DNA from: Leptasterias polaris | Lineage: Eukaryota > Echinodermata > Asteroidea > Forcipulatida > Asteriidae | DNA length: 64,000 nucleotides | Direction of reading: 5' to 3' | Assembly: GCA_037783415.1 (NCBI GenBank) | Contig: JAZGTN010000015.1 | Span: 4,227,001 to 4,291,000, forward strand | Shown: positions 52,724 through 64,000 of the stretch, piece by piece | Numbering within the stretch: the stretch's first letter is position 1 | Layout of the letters: every line of letters begins with the position of its first letter | Notes under the pieces: model-generated | Database searches by the model: none | Told to the model about the DNA's origin: nothing | Seen by the model: the letters and a program-made list of their open reading frames with translations, nothing else | Translations under genes and position numbers: made by a program

Positions 52724-53122
52724 TGCCCATTTGTGCTTAAGCAGAATATTGCTTAAACCAATTCTGCTTATCAAAAAAAAAAAGGGAAGGGAATCAGTCA
52801 CAAACTTTGCACATAACATGGTACACTGCAGAATAAAGGGGTGTTACAACATGGGTTTTGTGACATTATGATGTAGATACCGAAGAGAGATTCAAAATGA
52901 ACATTTTACGGTGTTAGAATAATTGTTTTTTGCAGACTTAAGTGTTATATTAACACCCCGCGGTGTAAATTTTGATTCTTTTTTGTGTGTGTCTACAATG
53001 ACAAACACATTGTGTAAATTTGAACACCCAGGTTTTGCAGTGTATCTTGGCTCACCCTTTTTCATGAAGCAGCACTGTTTGGTGCTTAGATAATGTTTGT
53101 GCTTAAGCAGCTCTTTGGGCCC
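52724..53122. mobile_element. GGGCC-type MITE interrupted by a second MITE
   Basis: Left part (AGCTGCCCATTTGTGCTTAA GCAG ... ACATGGTA) and right part (TATCTTGGCTCACCC ... GCTTAAGCAGCTCTTTGGGCCC) together reconstitute the family of 27217-27413. The break falls inside the conserved CATGGTATTTTGGCTGG block. Confidence 0.85.
52823..53043. mobile_element. CACTGCA-ended MITE, copy 2, nested, TA duplication
   Basis: Ends CACTGCAGAATAAAGGGGTG and CACCCAGGTTTTGCAGTG. Flanked by TA on each side; one TA is present in the uninterrupted host family. TA duplication and CACTGCA ends suggest Tc1/mariner-like mobilisation. Confidence 0.87.
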
Positions 53123-55394
53123 TTTTCTATATTGCAATATTTTCATATTATGAGTTCAAATCCCACCCGATGTGTTTTGTCCACGAATTGTTGATGTCAC
53201 TCTCAACACCAAGTGCTTTATAATAATTCATTACACATTGGAAATGGACAAACATAAGTTTCCACAAATCAAACATTGAATTACGAGTCTGCGTGCGTTC
53301 TATTCCCGTCAATTGTGTCATTTAACACGGAACCTCCCAATAAAGTGCTGTGGATATTTCAATGGTCGGAAAGGTAAAATGACAATTTTCCAACTGCCTC
53401 ACGATCACACACAAACCTGTTCAAACACAATTCGTCGAGTTGAATGTATACAAAAGTAACATATTAAATTTTCCCAAATGTAAAAGAGGCTTTGTGGTCA
53501 CCAACCCCGTAAGGCCTGGTTAATTTTAACTAACGGTACAACATTTCAAACATTGACTGCAGCGTATATAGTTTCAGATTTTTTTAAAATTAATACTCGA
53601 TTGTTCATAGGGTAATAATAATAGGCATTTGTAACGCGCCAAATCAATCTACAGACTCGAGGTGCACAGAAGCAGAGACAATGTAAACAAAACAATGCAA
53701 GTACATATTCATCCAGTGAAAAGAATGCAAAATAACAATTTTTAGTGAAAACATACAATAACTATTATTGGAAAGCAACAAAACTATCTTGAAACGGTGA
53801 GTTTTGAGGGTAACTTTGAAATTGTGTACATCGGAAGTATTACGACTATCTTGAGGATATTCGTTCCAGAAAGAAGAGCCAGCTTGTGTGAATTAACGTC
53901 CCCCCCCCCCCCCCATAAGGTATACCATCGGCTAAGCCACAGCTAGGGCGCCATGTTGGTAAAGGCTTCTATTATTTTCCACTTGATTTACCACACAATT
54001 AAAACCACGCCGATGCCGAGGTTCAATTCAATGCGGAAACACCCACACACTTTAAGAGACCAAAAAAGTTGATAAGCGTTCCCATGGTGATGACCTCAAC
54101 TTGTTGGTAGCAACCGATGAACTAAAACGGCGCCTTCTAAAGCATATGGTTGCCTAGGGAACGTGGATGATGATTATTGTAAGTTCAGAGGTATTATAAT
54201 AGGGTAGGCAACAACTCACCTTGTCCCCAGTATAAAACACTATAGTAGCTGACTGATGTTTTTTTGTTTTTTTAACGTCCGTTATTTAATTTACGATGTT
54301 TGTCAACGTCTATGGCGATTTCATTTGTTCGGTAATTCTAGACACAATTGATAGCGCCATTAATTTTACTTTCACATTTTTGTCTTGTAAACATTGGGCT
54401 TCGTGTCATTTTAAATGTCCCTAATATTAAAGGATATTTTTTTAGCAAAAATTATTTGTGCTTAAATTTAAGTAATTTGCAAAAATTTGGCACTCTGGGA
54501 AATTTAAGAGCCAATATTGATGGCTTGTTGTACAGTTTCATGTTAAAAGATCAGGATTATTGAATATGAGTTCGATTTTTTTAGTGGGAAAGTAACAAAC
54601 GTAGAAAGAAAAAATTTGAAAAAAAGTATTTAATTTTTTCAAGAAAGCAACAAGAAGAAAACAAAAATAACAATTTGATGTTACAAAATCTGTCATCGAC
54701 TGCCAATGGGAACCAACTTTACATTTTCCCCGAAACTTTAATCAAAACAGAGTAGATGCAGTGGATACACATTGCGATTCTGTTGATTTCAAACCGGTAC
54801 AACCAGTATATTTTGTATATAGAATAACAAAACGAATATGGGTGAACATTGTAATAAATCAATAACTGTAATATCTCAAGCTTTTCATGGCACGTCGTCC
54901 ACTAAATTCGGGCTATATTTTGTTTATCCATGTGTATTAAGCTTTCAAACATGGGGAGAACAATTTGTTTGTGCTGCAGAATGCGCAAGGATTTCTTGGC
55001 TCTGTGCGTTGGTTGTGATATCAGTCTTGCACAACTCGTATAATACCTGGTATCGATTCATGAACGCTGCCCCGACTCGCTGTCTTAATTAAGGAACGGG
55101 TTGAACCCCAGCCATTGTCCTTAACGCCGCAGTTTACTGGACACAAACAATGCGTATTAATTAGTATTATTTTGAATCTCACGCTGCTATTTACTGATGT
55201 CAGAAATCTGAAAAATTGTTAGTGTTGATTGTTTGAGCTTTGATTACACGAATATTAAATTTGTTGTGCAATCACGAATTTATCAATCAAAAATGACATA
55301 AAGCTGAATATTATGCAATATAAACGCTTGTTTTCATAAAATTGCTCCAAGTACCAACTGTTCTTCGACTATTTAACCGTCGGAACCTTATGTC
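53123..55394. other. No supported gene
   Basis: AT-rich DNA with a C run at 53897-53914. Short open frames (54348-54563, 54838-55092) have no splice or homology support. Confidence 0.5.
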
Positions 55395-55645
55395 TTTTGG
55401 AAATATATAGGTAGTATAACAAACAGTAGTAGCCATTTTGGAAATATATAGGTAGTATAAGAAACAGTAGTAGCCATTTTGGAAATATAGGTAGTATAAC
55501 AAACAGTAGTAGCCATTTTGGAAATATATAGGTAGTATAACAAACAGTAGTAGCCATTTTGGAAATATATAGGTAGTATAACAAACAGTAGTAGCCATTT
55601 TGGAAATATATAGGTAGTATAACAAACAGTAGTAGCCATTTTGAG
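55395..55645 (+). repeat. 41-bp tandem repeat, 6 units
   Basis: Unit TTTTGGAAATATATAGGTAG then TATAACAAACAGTAGTAGCCA; units nearly identical except one lacking TA in ATATATAGG and one AGAAACAG. Long minus-strand frames (repeats of LYYLYISKMATTVCY) follow from the period and are not genes. Confidence 0.96.
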
Positions 55646-55711
55646 AATTATGAAAATTGCTTGTTATAGGCTCACTACCTATATTTTTTCACAATCAAAA
55701 TCTGCGAGTGC

Positions 55712-55912
55712 CCTATAGATAGGTTTGCAGTATGACGTAAGTCGGCCATCTTTACGGGCAATTTGGAACACACAGTCATGCGTTACGCGTGAGAACGGCG
55801 TGCAGCACGCGCACTTTTCACCAAACTCATTGCATGATTGGCTGCGTTAATAATTTGAGCGCTTGACGCGCCTGCAAGCCAAAATGCGATTTGCCCGTAA
55901 AGATGGCGTCTA
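55712..55912. mobile_element. ~200-bp MITE, copy 2
   Basis: Same element as 51222-51445 with a 20-bp deletion after CATTGGCT-equivalent bases (ATTGGTCAGTGAAC is missing). Same orientation. Contains GTCATGCGTTACGCGTGAGA in both. Confidence 0.9.
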
Positions 55913-56731
55913 CTGGGAACTATCTAATAGCCAAACTCTCACTGTGTGCCAAATTCCATGTTTGTATCTTCAAAGCCACAATTCCCCCAAATATTTACCC
56001 CTCTGCCCCACTACACAGCTTCTGAGACCCACTTATAAAACATTTACATCGCACAAACATGGTTTAGGGCAACTGTTATTCCCCGTAATAAGAACTAATA
56101 GCCCTGAGTTCGAGCCTAGCGTTAACATAGGGATGCATCAGCAGTAAGTGACGATTTCGGCTCAATAACATCTGCCTTGATGAAATCCCACTGAATTATT
56201 GATCTTTTTGTTCTGGATCAAAAAGCTTACGGCAGTTGCCGTGTGGCCAACGAGACCGAGAACGTGAACTGTTTGTAGGAACAATAGCAATGTATTTGAG
56301 CTCATACCGAGATATGCTCGCGGCGATATCCCAATCTTTCAAGCAAAATAGCTATTTGATTTGAAAGGGTTTGTAATCGCAGCACGGTCGAATCAAAAGA
56401 AATACACAAAATTATAATTAATCTGGAGTACTTTTCACCTTTTCCCGAGCTGGGTTGAAATACACAAAATTATCTAGCTGTAGGTGAGCAAAAAAGTTTG
56501 TGATGAAATCCAATTTAGCAGAGTTGAATATTATCCCTCTTTTTACTTATTAATTCCAATTTACCGGGATTGTTTTTCAGGGGCCGCGTTGCATTCAAAA
56601 CACAGACAATAAAATTTGAACAGCACATACAATTCAACCGGTGTATTATTGCGGTTAATACAACTTCAATAAAACTCAGTTCAATTTCATTTATCCTTGC
56701 TAGCTTTTACAAATCTGCCCCTGGTTTGTAT

Positions 56732-57784
56732 CAACGGCGCACCCAGGATTATGTTTTTTTTTTTGTTTTTTTTTTGGGGGGGGCTCAAACCAATGTATTG
56801 GGTGGGGTCCAGGGGCCGGCCTTACGGCTCCTGGTGGGGTCCAGGGCAAAGCCCCGGTGGGGGTCCAGGGGGCAAAGCCCCGGTGGGGGTCCAGGGGGCA
56901 AAGCCCCCTGGAGCTCTGAGCTTTTGGCGTTTTAGGGGTGTAAAATCAAGCCTCTTTATGCATAAAACTAGACAAAAAACATACTTTTTAAGCACTTCTG
57001 ATCCATATAAATCTTTTTAAGTTTATTTTAAAAATTTCCTACCAACTTTTCATCACTGGGCGGCAAATTCCATGAATAAGTGGGCGGCAAACCCAGATCC
57101 TACAGATAAACATTTGTTTTGCGAAGGTGGTGTCACATAATAATAATTTATATCAGATTACTGTTAAAAAATGAATTTATAAGTTTAACCAGAGCATAAA
57201 TGTGATGTGTAATTTGGAAAGGGTAGGATTGCAGACCTTTTTAAAACATCGCGGGTAAAAAAACATTACTATCCGGCGTTTCTCAAATTCAAGTGTAGTA
57301 CTACAGGCAATCTATAAGGGGGAAAACCCATTGAATGCCGGAACGACGTGAGATATATTTTATCCTGGACAAATTAGCCCGTTGGTTTCAAATGCTTAAT
57401 ATGTTATTGTTGCAAGTTTAAACAATTTACAAGGGAGTTGTCATAAAATGGTGTTCAAAATCTTTCACCTCGCACCTCGTGTTATCGAATCTCCCGTATA
57501 AAAAGAGTAATTTGGCAGGGAAAAAAATGCGAATGGCAAAGGAAGAAAAGAAAATACTGCCACCGGAAATAAAAACCAAAAGCTACACACACATTTGCGA
57601 CTTTTCTCCCTCGGCTCTTTTTTCCTTCTCCCTTCCTCCGCTCCCCCATTTTTTCTTTTTCTTTCTTTTCTTCCCTCTTCCTCCCCCGTTTTTTTTTTTA
57701 AAACCATCTTGGGGGGGGGGGGGGGGGGGGGGGGTGCTCAAGCCCCCTCGAGCCCCCCCCCCCCCCCCCCTGGGTGCGCCGTTG
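56732..57784. mobile_element. 1053-bp non-autonomous hAT-like element
   Basis: Perfect 16-bp terminal inverted repeats CAACGGCGCACCCAGG (56732-56747; complement ending 57784). Flanked by the 8-bp direct repeat GTTTGTAT at 56724-56731 and 57785-57792, the hAT signature length. Interior: ~26-bp tandem repeats of GTCCAGGGGGCAAAGCCCC (56806-56910), a G run (57711-57734) and a C run (57753-57770) near the right end. No transposase. Confidence 0.93.
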
Positions 57785-57792
57785 GTTTGTAT

Positions 57793-60700
57793 TGAACCAA
57801 TGAGAGATGTTCATAAATAATGTTATGCAAAATTGCAACGAAAATATCCACCAAATTCCACGAGTGACGTTGCTTGCAAAACAACAAATATTTAAGAGTT
57901 CATTTTTGTTTTTGCTTAACAGTAAAGTTTGCGACTAATTGTACTGACTTTTTGTGACAAAGTTGTGTTGAATTTATAACTATTTTGATGATGTCTGATG
58001 TACCTTCAGACGAAGCACGGCGGGTAATAACTACATTAACAAGTTGCCGTTCATCATAACGGTGTAATGTGCTGTACATTTAAAAAATGGACGTCGTCGT
58101 TAATTTATGACCTGGAGCCAATTTAAAAAAAAAGAATTCAAAACTTAATTTCTAACTATGCTTTATTTAAAAATTACAAAACCTTTTGTGAACAATACAA
58201 GGAAGACAACAATTGCTTTCTGAATAAAAGCAGAATCGCACATTATGAATTCAATGTGTGAACATTTGTAATGCATGCGAGTTGTAACTTTACGAATAAC
58301 CTAATGATCATCGAAGGTGGTACCCCATATAATGATCTGGCAGTTGGTCTTTGCATTTCGTATTGGTTGCTGAGGTACCCACTGTTTACGGTACAAAAGA
58401 CATAAGGGTTTCATGTTGGCATGAGGAACGAGATGGGCAGGGGGAGACCAAGACATGGACTTGTACCCCAACTTATTTCATCAGCTGCCACACTATGTGT
58501 TCAGTTCTCAGATTGTGTTTCCGGGGCCTTGAATTGTTCAAAACTGATATGAATTTTGTTTCAATTGCAAATTTCCAGCATCTGGTAACTTATTTTGTTC
58601 TGTGTAGAAAATGCAAATTAATTGTACAAAAGTACCACCGATGGCTGTTCTGAATTTGCATCCAGTAGAAATACGACGTGAACCAAATTAAAAAAATAAG
58701 ATACAAAAACAACATGTGAAAGCCTCCACACTTTTTTGAAACCGTTTTGAAGTTAGGGTAAAGACAATTCCCGGAACGTATGCAGGTTTTAAAGCCGATC
58801 CGTGGCAAAGAGAGATTTTAATTTAACCCAACGGGTGCACACCATTGAGTAAACACCTTTTGGAAAATATGATGGCTCTGGAAAGAGCCGCTTGTTTTAA
58901 AATTAATTCACAAACGTTGATACTGACTGAAGTTCAGTCGTAATTGATCAATGACATTCACTAAGCCATGGTGTCATTAATTTCTTGGAAATGACACAGC
59001 GTCGTTTTGTCTAACCCTTTATACAAAGCTTATTCTTTTCAGATATAGGCCTACTGAAGAACTATTGAGTGAATAACGTGCATTATTGACTGATAACTAT
59101 ACTGAGTAATGGCTGATGAAGGAATGTGCGTTGTGCCGATCATGACCAACTGCAATGGATGAACAGTGCGTTAATCCAAGATGGCGTGCATTCTTATGAG
59201 CCACCCCTTTTTTCGTTGTTAAATAATAATTTCACGGACAACAACTATCGACCGGCAGCCTTGGCTAATACGTGTAACCAGTATACGACTGTGGTATTCA
59301 CCGCCATGGTATAGGCCTATCTGGCTTAAAAGTAAAAGGCAGAATCGGTTATTAATATTATCGATAACAAGTTAATTAGATTCAATCTGAATTCGCTCTA
59401 ATTATTACAAAATTCACATCAGTTTACAAAATCCTTCTGAAATACTGCCGTTAAATGTTGAGACAAATGGCTTTTGTAAAAAAAAAAAAAAAAATTCTGC
59501 AATCGAAATTAATACCACTGACAAAACAAACCCTTTTTCGTCGTTTTCACTTCGACGAAACATCGAATTTGATGGAGGTGTCAACATGTTGTTTATGTTA
59601 TGCGTGACGCCCAATTAGCCCGAGCATACACATTTACCTTATAAGTTATATAGCACACACAGAAAAACCTTGCCAGCAAAAAAGGGTTAGGCCATCCACT
59701 CTCCAGTCAAAGTGCCATGCAGCGTATGTTGATTGTCAGTGGTATCCTGCTTTTTGGGGGCTTACAAAATTATTTTTTTAAAGCAAGATTACCTTTGAAC
59801 AGCTTTATGAATTTATGTCTGGATCTTCTAGTTCTTCTTTCAATATTCAGGGCTTTTTAATGTCATAATGTGGGCCCCACAATTTTCTTATAGCACAGAC
59901 AAATATTGATGAGCAGAATTGAAAGGTTACCAGCTAAACTGCCATGTTATTTCACGTTGATTTAAAAGTTGTGCACCTGCTTTTTGACAGTTGATCTATT
60001 TCAGTAAAAAAACATTTCTCTGGAGGCGTAATACAGATTAATAAGTAGTGAGCCTTTCAGATTGAAGCTAATCAAATTTGCTATCTGCTTAGCAAATTTA
60101 TGAAATTGGACTGAGATACCAAACTGAGGCTGGAAGGGTAAACTACTATACAGTCTGGTTCCTTTTTGTACGATGAGATTATTCATAGCCAAAGGACATA
60201 GATGATGAGGGCATGAGCGCATACGGATACAAAATGGCCGCTGCTATATTATGGTAACGGTTTTCACTACAAACGTATATAAAACAAACAAACAAAACAA
60301 AAGGGGACAGAAAAAACAGAAGGGGATGGTTTCTGTTTAATTATAATAATAAATTGAAGACAGTTCCAAGGACAATGAGCTGAGTAGTTTAACAATCGAA
60401 ACTGTTGGTCCGAAACCAAATGATTGTTAACTACGAAACAATGTTGACTATAGTAAACAAAATAAAACATTAGGTTGTAAGTTGTTCGTACACACCACAC
60501 TTGAAGACGTAACTCCATCATACCTCTCAAGTTGCCAGGAATATCGATCCATTGGGAAAAGTAGATTTAAAGGGACTGTTTGAAAAAAATGTGTAGGCCT
60601 ACAGATGAACTTTGAAATGTACATCTTATGCATTAACAATGGTGTAATTGTGTTCAGTCATTCGAAGCCTGGTCTCTGTGCCGACGGTTTCTTGTGATGC

Positions 60701-61199
60701 TAAGTGCTATACGACCTTTTAAAAATTCCATGTCAATGCAGTTGGGTGCAAATGTGAAATGCCTCTTTGGTCTGAAAAAGCCAACAGTAAATAGTTTCCT
60801 TTATAAATTCATCTTTCTTTGTCAAACAATTACGCAGTGAACACTTTTGACAAAAAAACCTTTATTTTTCCAAAATATGCAAAAGGCATTTTGTTTAATC
60901 ATTAACAAAAAAGGACCTTACACTTGGCTAATGATTTGTAAATAGAGGGCAGAATAAACATTCACTGCAGTGACAGAACTATCTGGCTACTTGTCCATCT
61001 TGTCACCAATAAGTAAATTATAGTGACCGGTGACCGGATTCTACAATATTTGTTTGCATCCTCAAAACTGAAGTGACCTGTACAAATTCAGCTTGTATCA
61101 ACCACTGAAGCTCCGAAGGACAGGCTTGCATCCACCGCATTTCTATATTTCTATACCGACCACAGGATTCAATAAAACCTGCGCCACAACCAAACGGAT
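57793..61199. other. No supported gene
   Basis: AT-rich. Contains diverged GGGCC-type MITE pieces (59690-59830; 59868-60115 with GGGCCCCACAATTTTCTTA and TTTATGAAATTGGAC ends). A 100-codon frame at 58351-58653 has no recognised domain. Confidence 0.5.
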
Positions 61200-61590
61200 G
61201 GTCCCTATTGGTCAGCCGCTTTTCGAGGCTAATTAAACTTCAGCCAATAAGAAACGTCCACCTTAGGGTTTAGTGCCGCAACAAGTGGTGACGTAGTTAC
61301 TGCCTGCCTCTCACCGCGCCCCGCTGGTAAAAATATTTTCAGCGCTCGCTGCGACGTTTTCTTTCCAGCCATATCTGCCGTGCGGTAAATATGCGAAGGA
61401 CGGAGAACTGGTCGTTCATAAGCGAAGTAAACACATAATAACATTTCCAGAATTCTCAGACGGCCACAATTTCATCTCAAAGTTAAAGATAGACACACAA
61501 AAGTTAGCAGGGGACTGTTTTTTTCATCGAGAGTTTAATTGGAAACTGAGGAATCCTTCTGAACTAAGGACTAAACTTGTTCTTGCGATA
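61200..61590 (+). promoter_or_regulatory. Probable promoter and 5' UTR
   Basis: Upstream of the short exon at 61591: inverted CCAAT (CTATTGGTCA, 61207-61216), CCAAT (GCCAATAAG, 61244-61252), a CRE half-site (GTGACGTAG, about 61288) and a locally GC-rich patch (CACCGCGCCCCGCTGG, 61312-61327). TSS not determinable. Confidence 0.5.
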
Positions 61591-61632
61591 ATGACGGAAG
61601 AGTTCGGTCGCACATCGTACTTGTTTCTGCTG
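61591..61632 (+). CDS. Probable first coding exon (14 codons) of an unidentified gene
   Basis: ATG in the context CGATAATGA, then TEEFGRTSYLFLL, then a consensus donor GTAAGT at 61633. Hydrophobic end LFLL may start a signal peptide or membrane segment completed in the next exon, beyond the window. A GC-shifted region with CCAAT boxes upstream supports it. No identity can be given from 14 residues. Confidence 0.45.
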
Positions 61633-63040
61633 GTAAGTTTTGTATGGATATTTCTCAATTTTTTCTTAAATTAGATTTCTTTCAAACTGTATACACCGAA
61701 AGCCGAAAAGAGCAACATCATCTTTTGCAGGTATCTGTAGACTCACTTTATGTATGTTTCTACATACTTAAAAGATAGACAGGCACAAAGTTCCAGTTGG
61801 AAATTTACAGGACGCCTGACCTATTCTTTTGCGACAGAATTGAGCCACAGTTATTTTTAACACTATTATGTCTATAATTTAGCGCAATTATTGTGCGTCA
61901 TTTTTGTATACTTTCACATGTTTTTTGTGACATAAGGAGCGATGATAACTCCGTCAATTTTGTAAATTATAATTTCAAAACTGGTAAGTATTGAAACAGT
62001 AAGTTTGTTCCGTTTTGTACCGTGACAGTGGTACTGGTAGTAATTATACCTTTTCGTCGATAGTAATAAAGTGTTCTGCAATCGCAAACGCTTAAATTCA
62101 AAATGGTTGATTCGGGAAGCTGTAAAACACAACTTACGTTTTTATGTGTAAAAATGTTGAAGTATTTTCACCTTTATTGTGTTGTTGATGTCTAGACTAA
62201 CCCCACTGCTCATCAATGCAATTACGACGCCCGCACATCAAAGCATCTAGCGATCGCGTGACACCGCATATTGCGTAGTCTTGTTACCACTCGTTGATTT
62301 GCCATTGAATGTCACTCAGGCGAGAGATTAATTTGAACAATGGGATTATATAACCATTGTTTGTTTGTTATTATTTGCACCCAAATCAACGAGCGCTGGT
62401 TCACGGCAATCAGTGACAGACCGGAAATTAATATCCCGCACATAATCATTTTGAAAAAGTAACTGTCTTCCAGGAAAAGGATGGGTCGGTCGGCGTTTAT
62501 GTTGTGTACTAAAAAAAGTATATATAGCGATTTTATAATGCGTCGTGGGCAAAAGGCGAAGGGGGGAGTGAAGGATAAGCAATTAGTGTGTTCTCGCCAT
62601 TTCAATTTGTGTAGTTAGGGCTAATTTGGGTTATCGACCTGGGCATAATGACTTTATTGAGGATTGCATTATTTATAATTGTATAATTTATGATATGGAA
62701 TATGACATCATTGAACTTTTGTATTCATCGTAAGTCAGTATTTATGTAGACAGGGACAATTTTAAGTTTAACTAGACTTAAGTTTTTGTTTACGAACAAA
62801 AACAGGGTGTTCGGCATTTGTTCAATAAGTCATTGGTTCAAGTTCTGTTGTTACTCTGGTTGTGGTAGAGTAATGAAAGAAGGGGTCAAAAATGAGAAGA
62901 CATGGTTTTGCTGATGACCCTATTATGATGTATCCAAAGCCTATTTCTTTTCGGATCAAAAGTTTGAAACTTTTTGGATTTATTCAACAGGTTTTCAGCA
63001 ATTAAAAGGTTTTTTAAAAACTCGTCACGAGAGGATATTT
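61633..63040. other. Putative first intron, no exon seen
   Basis: AT-rich with no recognisable exon or element; minus-strand frames at 62312-62605 are not supported. Confidence 0.45.
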
Positions 63041-64000
63041 ATTTTTACTTCAATTCGGTTTTCGACCGGAAGTAAAGGTCACACGGGCCACAATTTGTGT
63101 AAGAGATTAAGTTCAAATGGAGCCACACTCTGCGTAGCATTTGTGAGGTTGATAAAATGCTTTTCCAATGATGTATAGATTGCAAAAATCCAAAAATGTG
63201 GTTCAGGAGTTTTTATTTTTCAATTATTTAACTTTAACTTCCGGTTTGAACCGGAAGTCAAGTGAAATGGGGTCAGGTTCTGTGTAACTTTTGAACATGT
63301 GGTTCATGATTTATGTTTTTTTCCGTTACTAAACTTCAACTTCCGGTTTCAACCGGAAGACAAGGTCAAACGAGGTCACACTCTGTGTATCATCAAATAA
63401 GTTTTTAAATACCTTTCTAATGCTATTTAGATTACAAAAATCCAATGTCTGGTTTGGGAGTTATGATTTTTTCAAATACTAAGCTTTCATTTTATAAATA
63501 ATTGTATAAAATAGTTTGATGACGTCATCATGACGTCACTCCACATTTGACAAGCCATGGCCGATGTCTAATAGTACACCAAATTTCAACTCAATCGGCT
63601 GTTTGGTTTAGTAGACACAATTAAGGCTTCAAAAAGTGCACCTTTAAGGCCTTACCACGTGACACACGATGACGTCACCAAACTACGACTCAACAAATAT
63701 GTTGTCTACATAAAGGTTAATATGTTTACCTGTTTTGAAGAGATTCTAATAAACTTTGCTGCAGACATCTAGTTATGATTTTTTTGACCTATTTTCAACC
63801 TGCCGCTAGAGGGCGCTTTTGAATTATGTGACGTCACCGGTCCAATTTTTTCAAACCTGACACTTGCAAGAATGAATCATCGTAAAAAAAACTCAAACAA
63901 TTATTGGCACTTTCTGCCAAAGTCAATTTACTAGGCACTTCCGGTTTCGACCGGAAGTAGAGGTCATGTGAGGTCACGCACAAAAAAATAAATAAAGACC
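63040..64000 (+). repeat. Repeat with palindromic CTTCCGGTTNNAACCGGAAG modules
   Basis: The palindrome recurs at 63054-63073 (decayed), 63237-63258, 63339-63360 and 63937-63958, each followed by AAGGTCAnnnGAGGTCACAC-like sequence and CTCTGTGTA. A TGACGTCATCATGACGTCAC block (63518-63540) and CCAAATTTCAACTCAATCGG lie between. Continues beyond the window; family unknown. Confidence 0.8.

Noticed and set aside
55311..55639. 83-104-codon frames with LYYLYISKMATT repeats
   Set aside because: Produced by the 41-bp tandem repeat, which cycles through all three frames.
56570..57820. Gly/Pro-rich proteins across 56.5-57.8 kb
   Set aside because: They read through the hAT-like element's G/C runs and GTCCAGGGG repeats and beyond its ends.

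Overview
The window is metazoan nuclear DNA. It carries spliced genes with GT-AG introns, large introns and intergenic spaces, and many tRNA-derived SINEs, non-LTR retrotransposon scraps, inverted-repeat MITEs and minisatellites. The gene content (an Arp1-type actin-related protein and ER glucosidase I) is general to animals. Several repeat types look like those of marine invertebrate deuterostomes, so I infer an echinoderm, possibly a sea star; this is from memory of repeat styles and was not searched.

Layout. (1) 1-10636, plus strand: the last seven coding exons of a beta/alpha-centractin (ACTR1, Arp1) gene; its N-terminal exons lie before the window. Its introns hold a 17-19 bp minisatellite, two SINEs, two LINE 3' ends and a 164-bp exact copy of its own terminal exon. 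(2) 10637-18649: intergenic, mostly MITEs and older dispersed repeats. (3) 18650-24277, minus strand: a complete four-coding-exon mannosyl-oligosaccharide glucosidase (MOGS, GH63) gene, about 932 aa. (4) 24278-29796: a CRE-like promoter site, a possible non-coding first exon for the next gene, a small MITE, a SINE and a decayed LINE. (5) 29797-33597, plus strand: one uninterrupted 1266-codon reading frame for a protein I do not recognise, with an acidic N terminus, a basic nuclear-localisation-like stretch and a helical TPR-like middle. (6) 33598-61200: about 27 kb with no supported gene, full of MITEs (several nested, with readable target-site duplications), a 2.4-kb 33-bp minisatellite, a 744-bp near-perfect palindrome and a 3-kb foldback-type composite. 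(7) 61591-61632: a probable first coding exon, with a promoter-like region upstream, of a gene that runs out of the window; its intron ends in a repeat built on palindromic ETS-type sites.

The genes do not form one pathway. ACTR1 is a dynactin filament subunit and MOGS trims N-glycans in the ER. MOGS and the 1266-aa gene are divergently oriented. The most unusual signals are the self-copy of the ACTR1 terminal exon inside its own intron with a 20-bp target duplication, the unrecognised 1266-aa protein, the TGACTCA-bearing 33-bp satellite, and the layered foldback elements.
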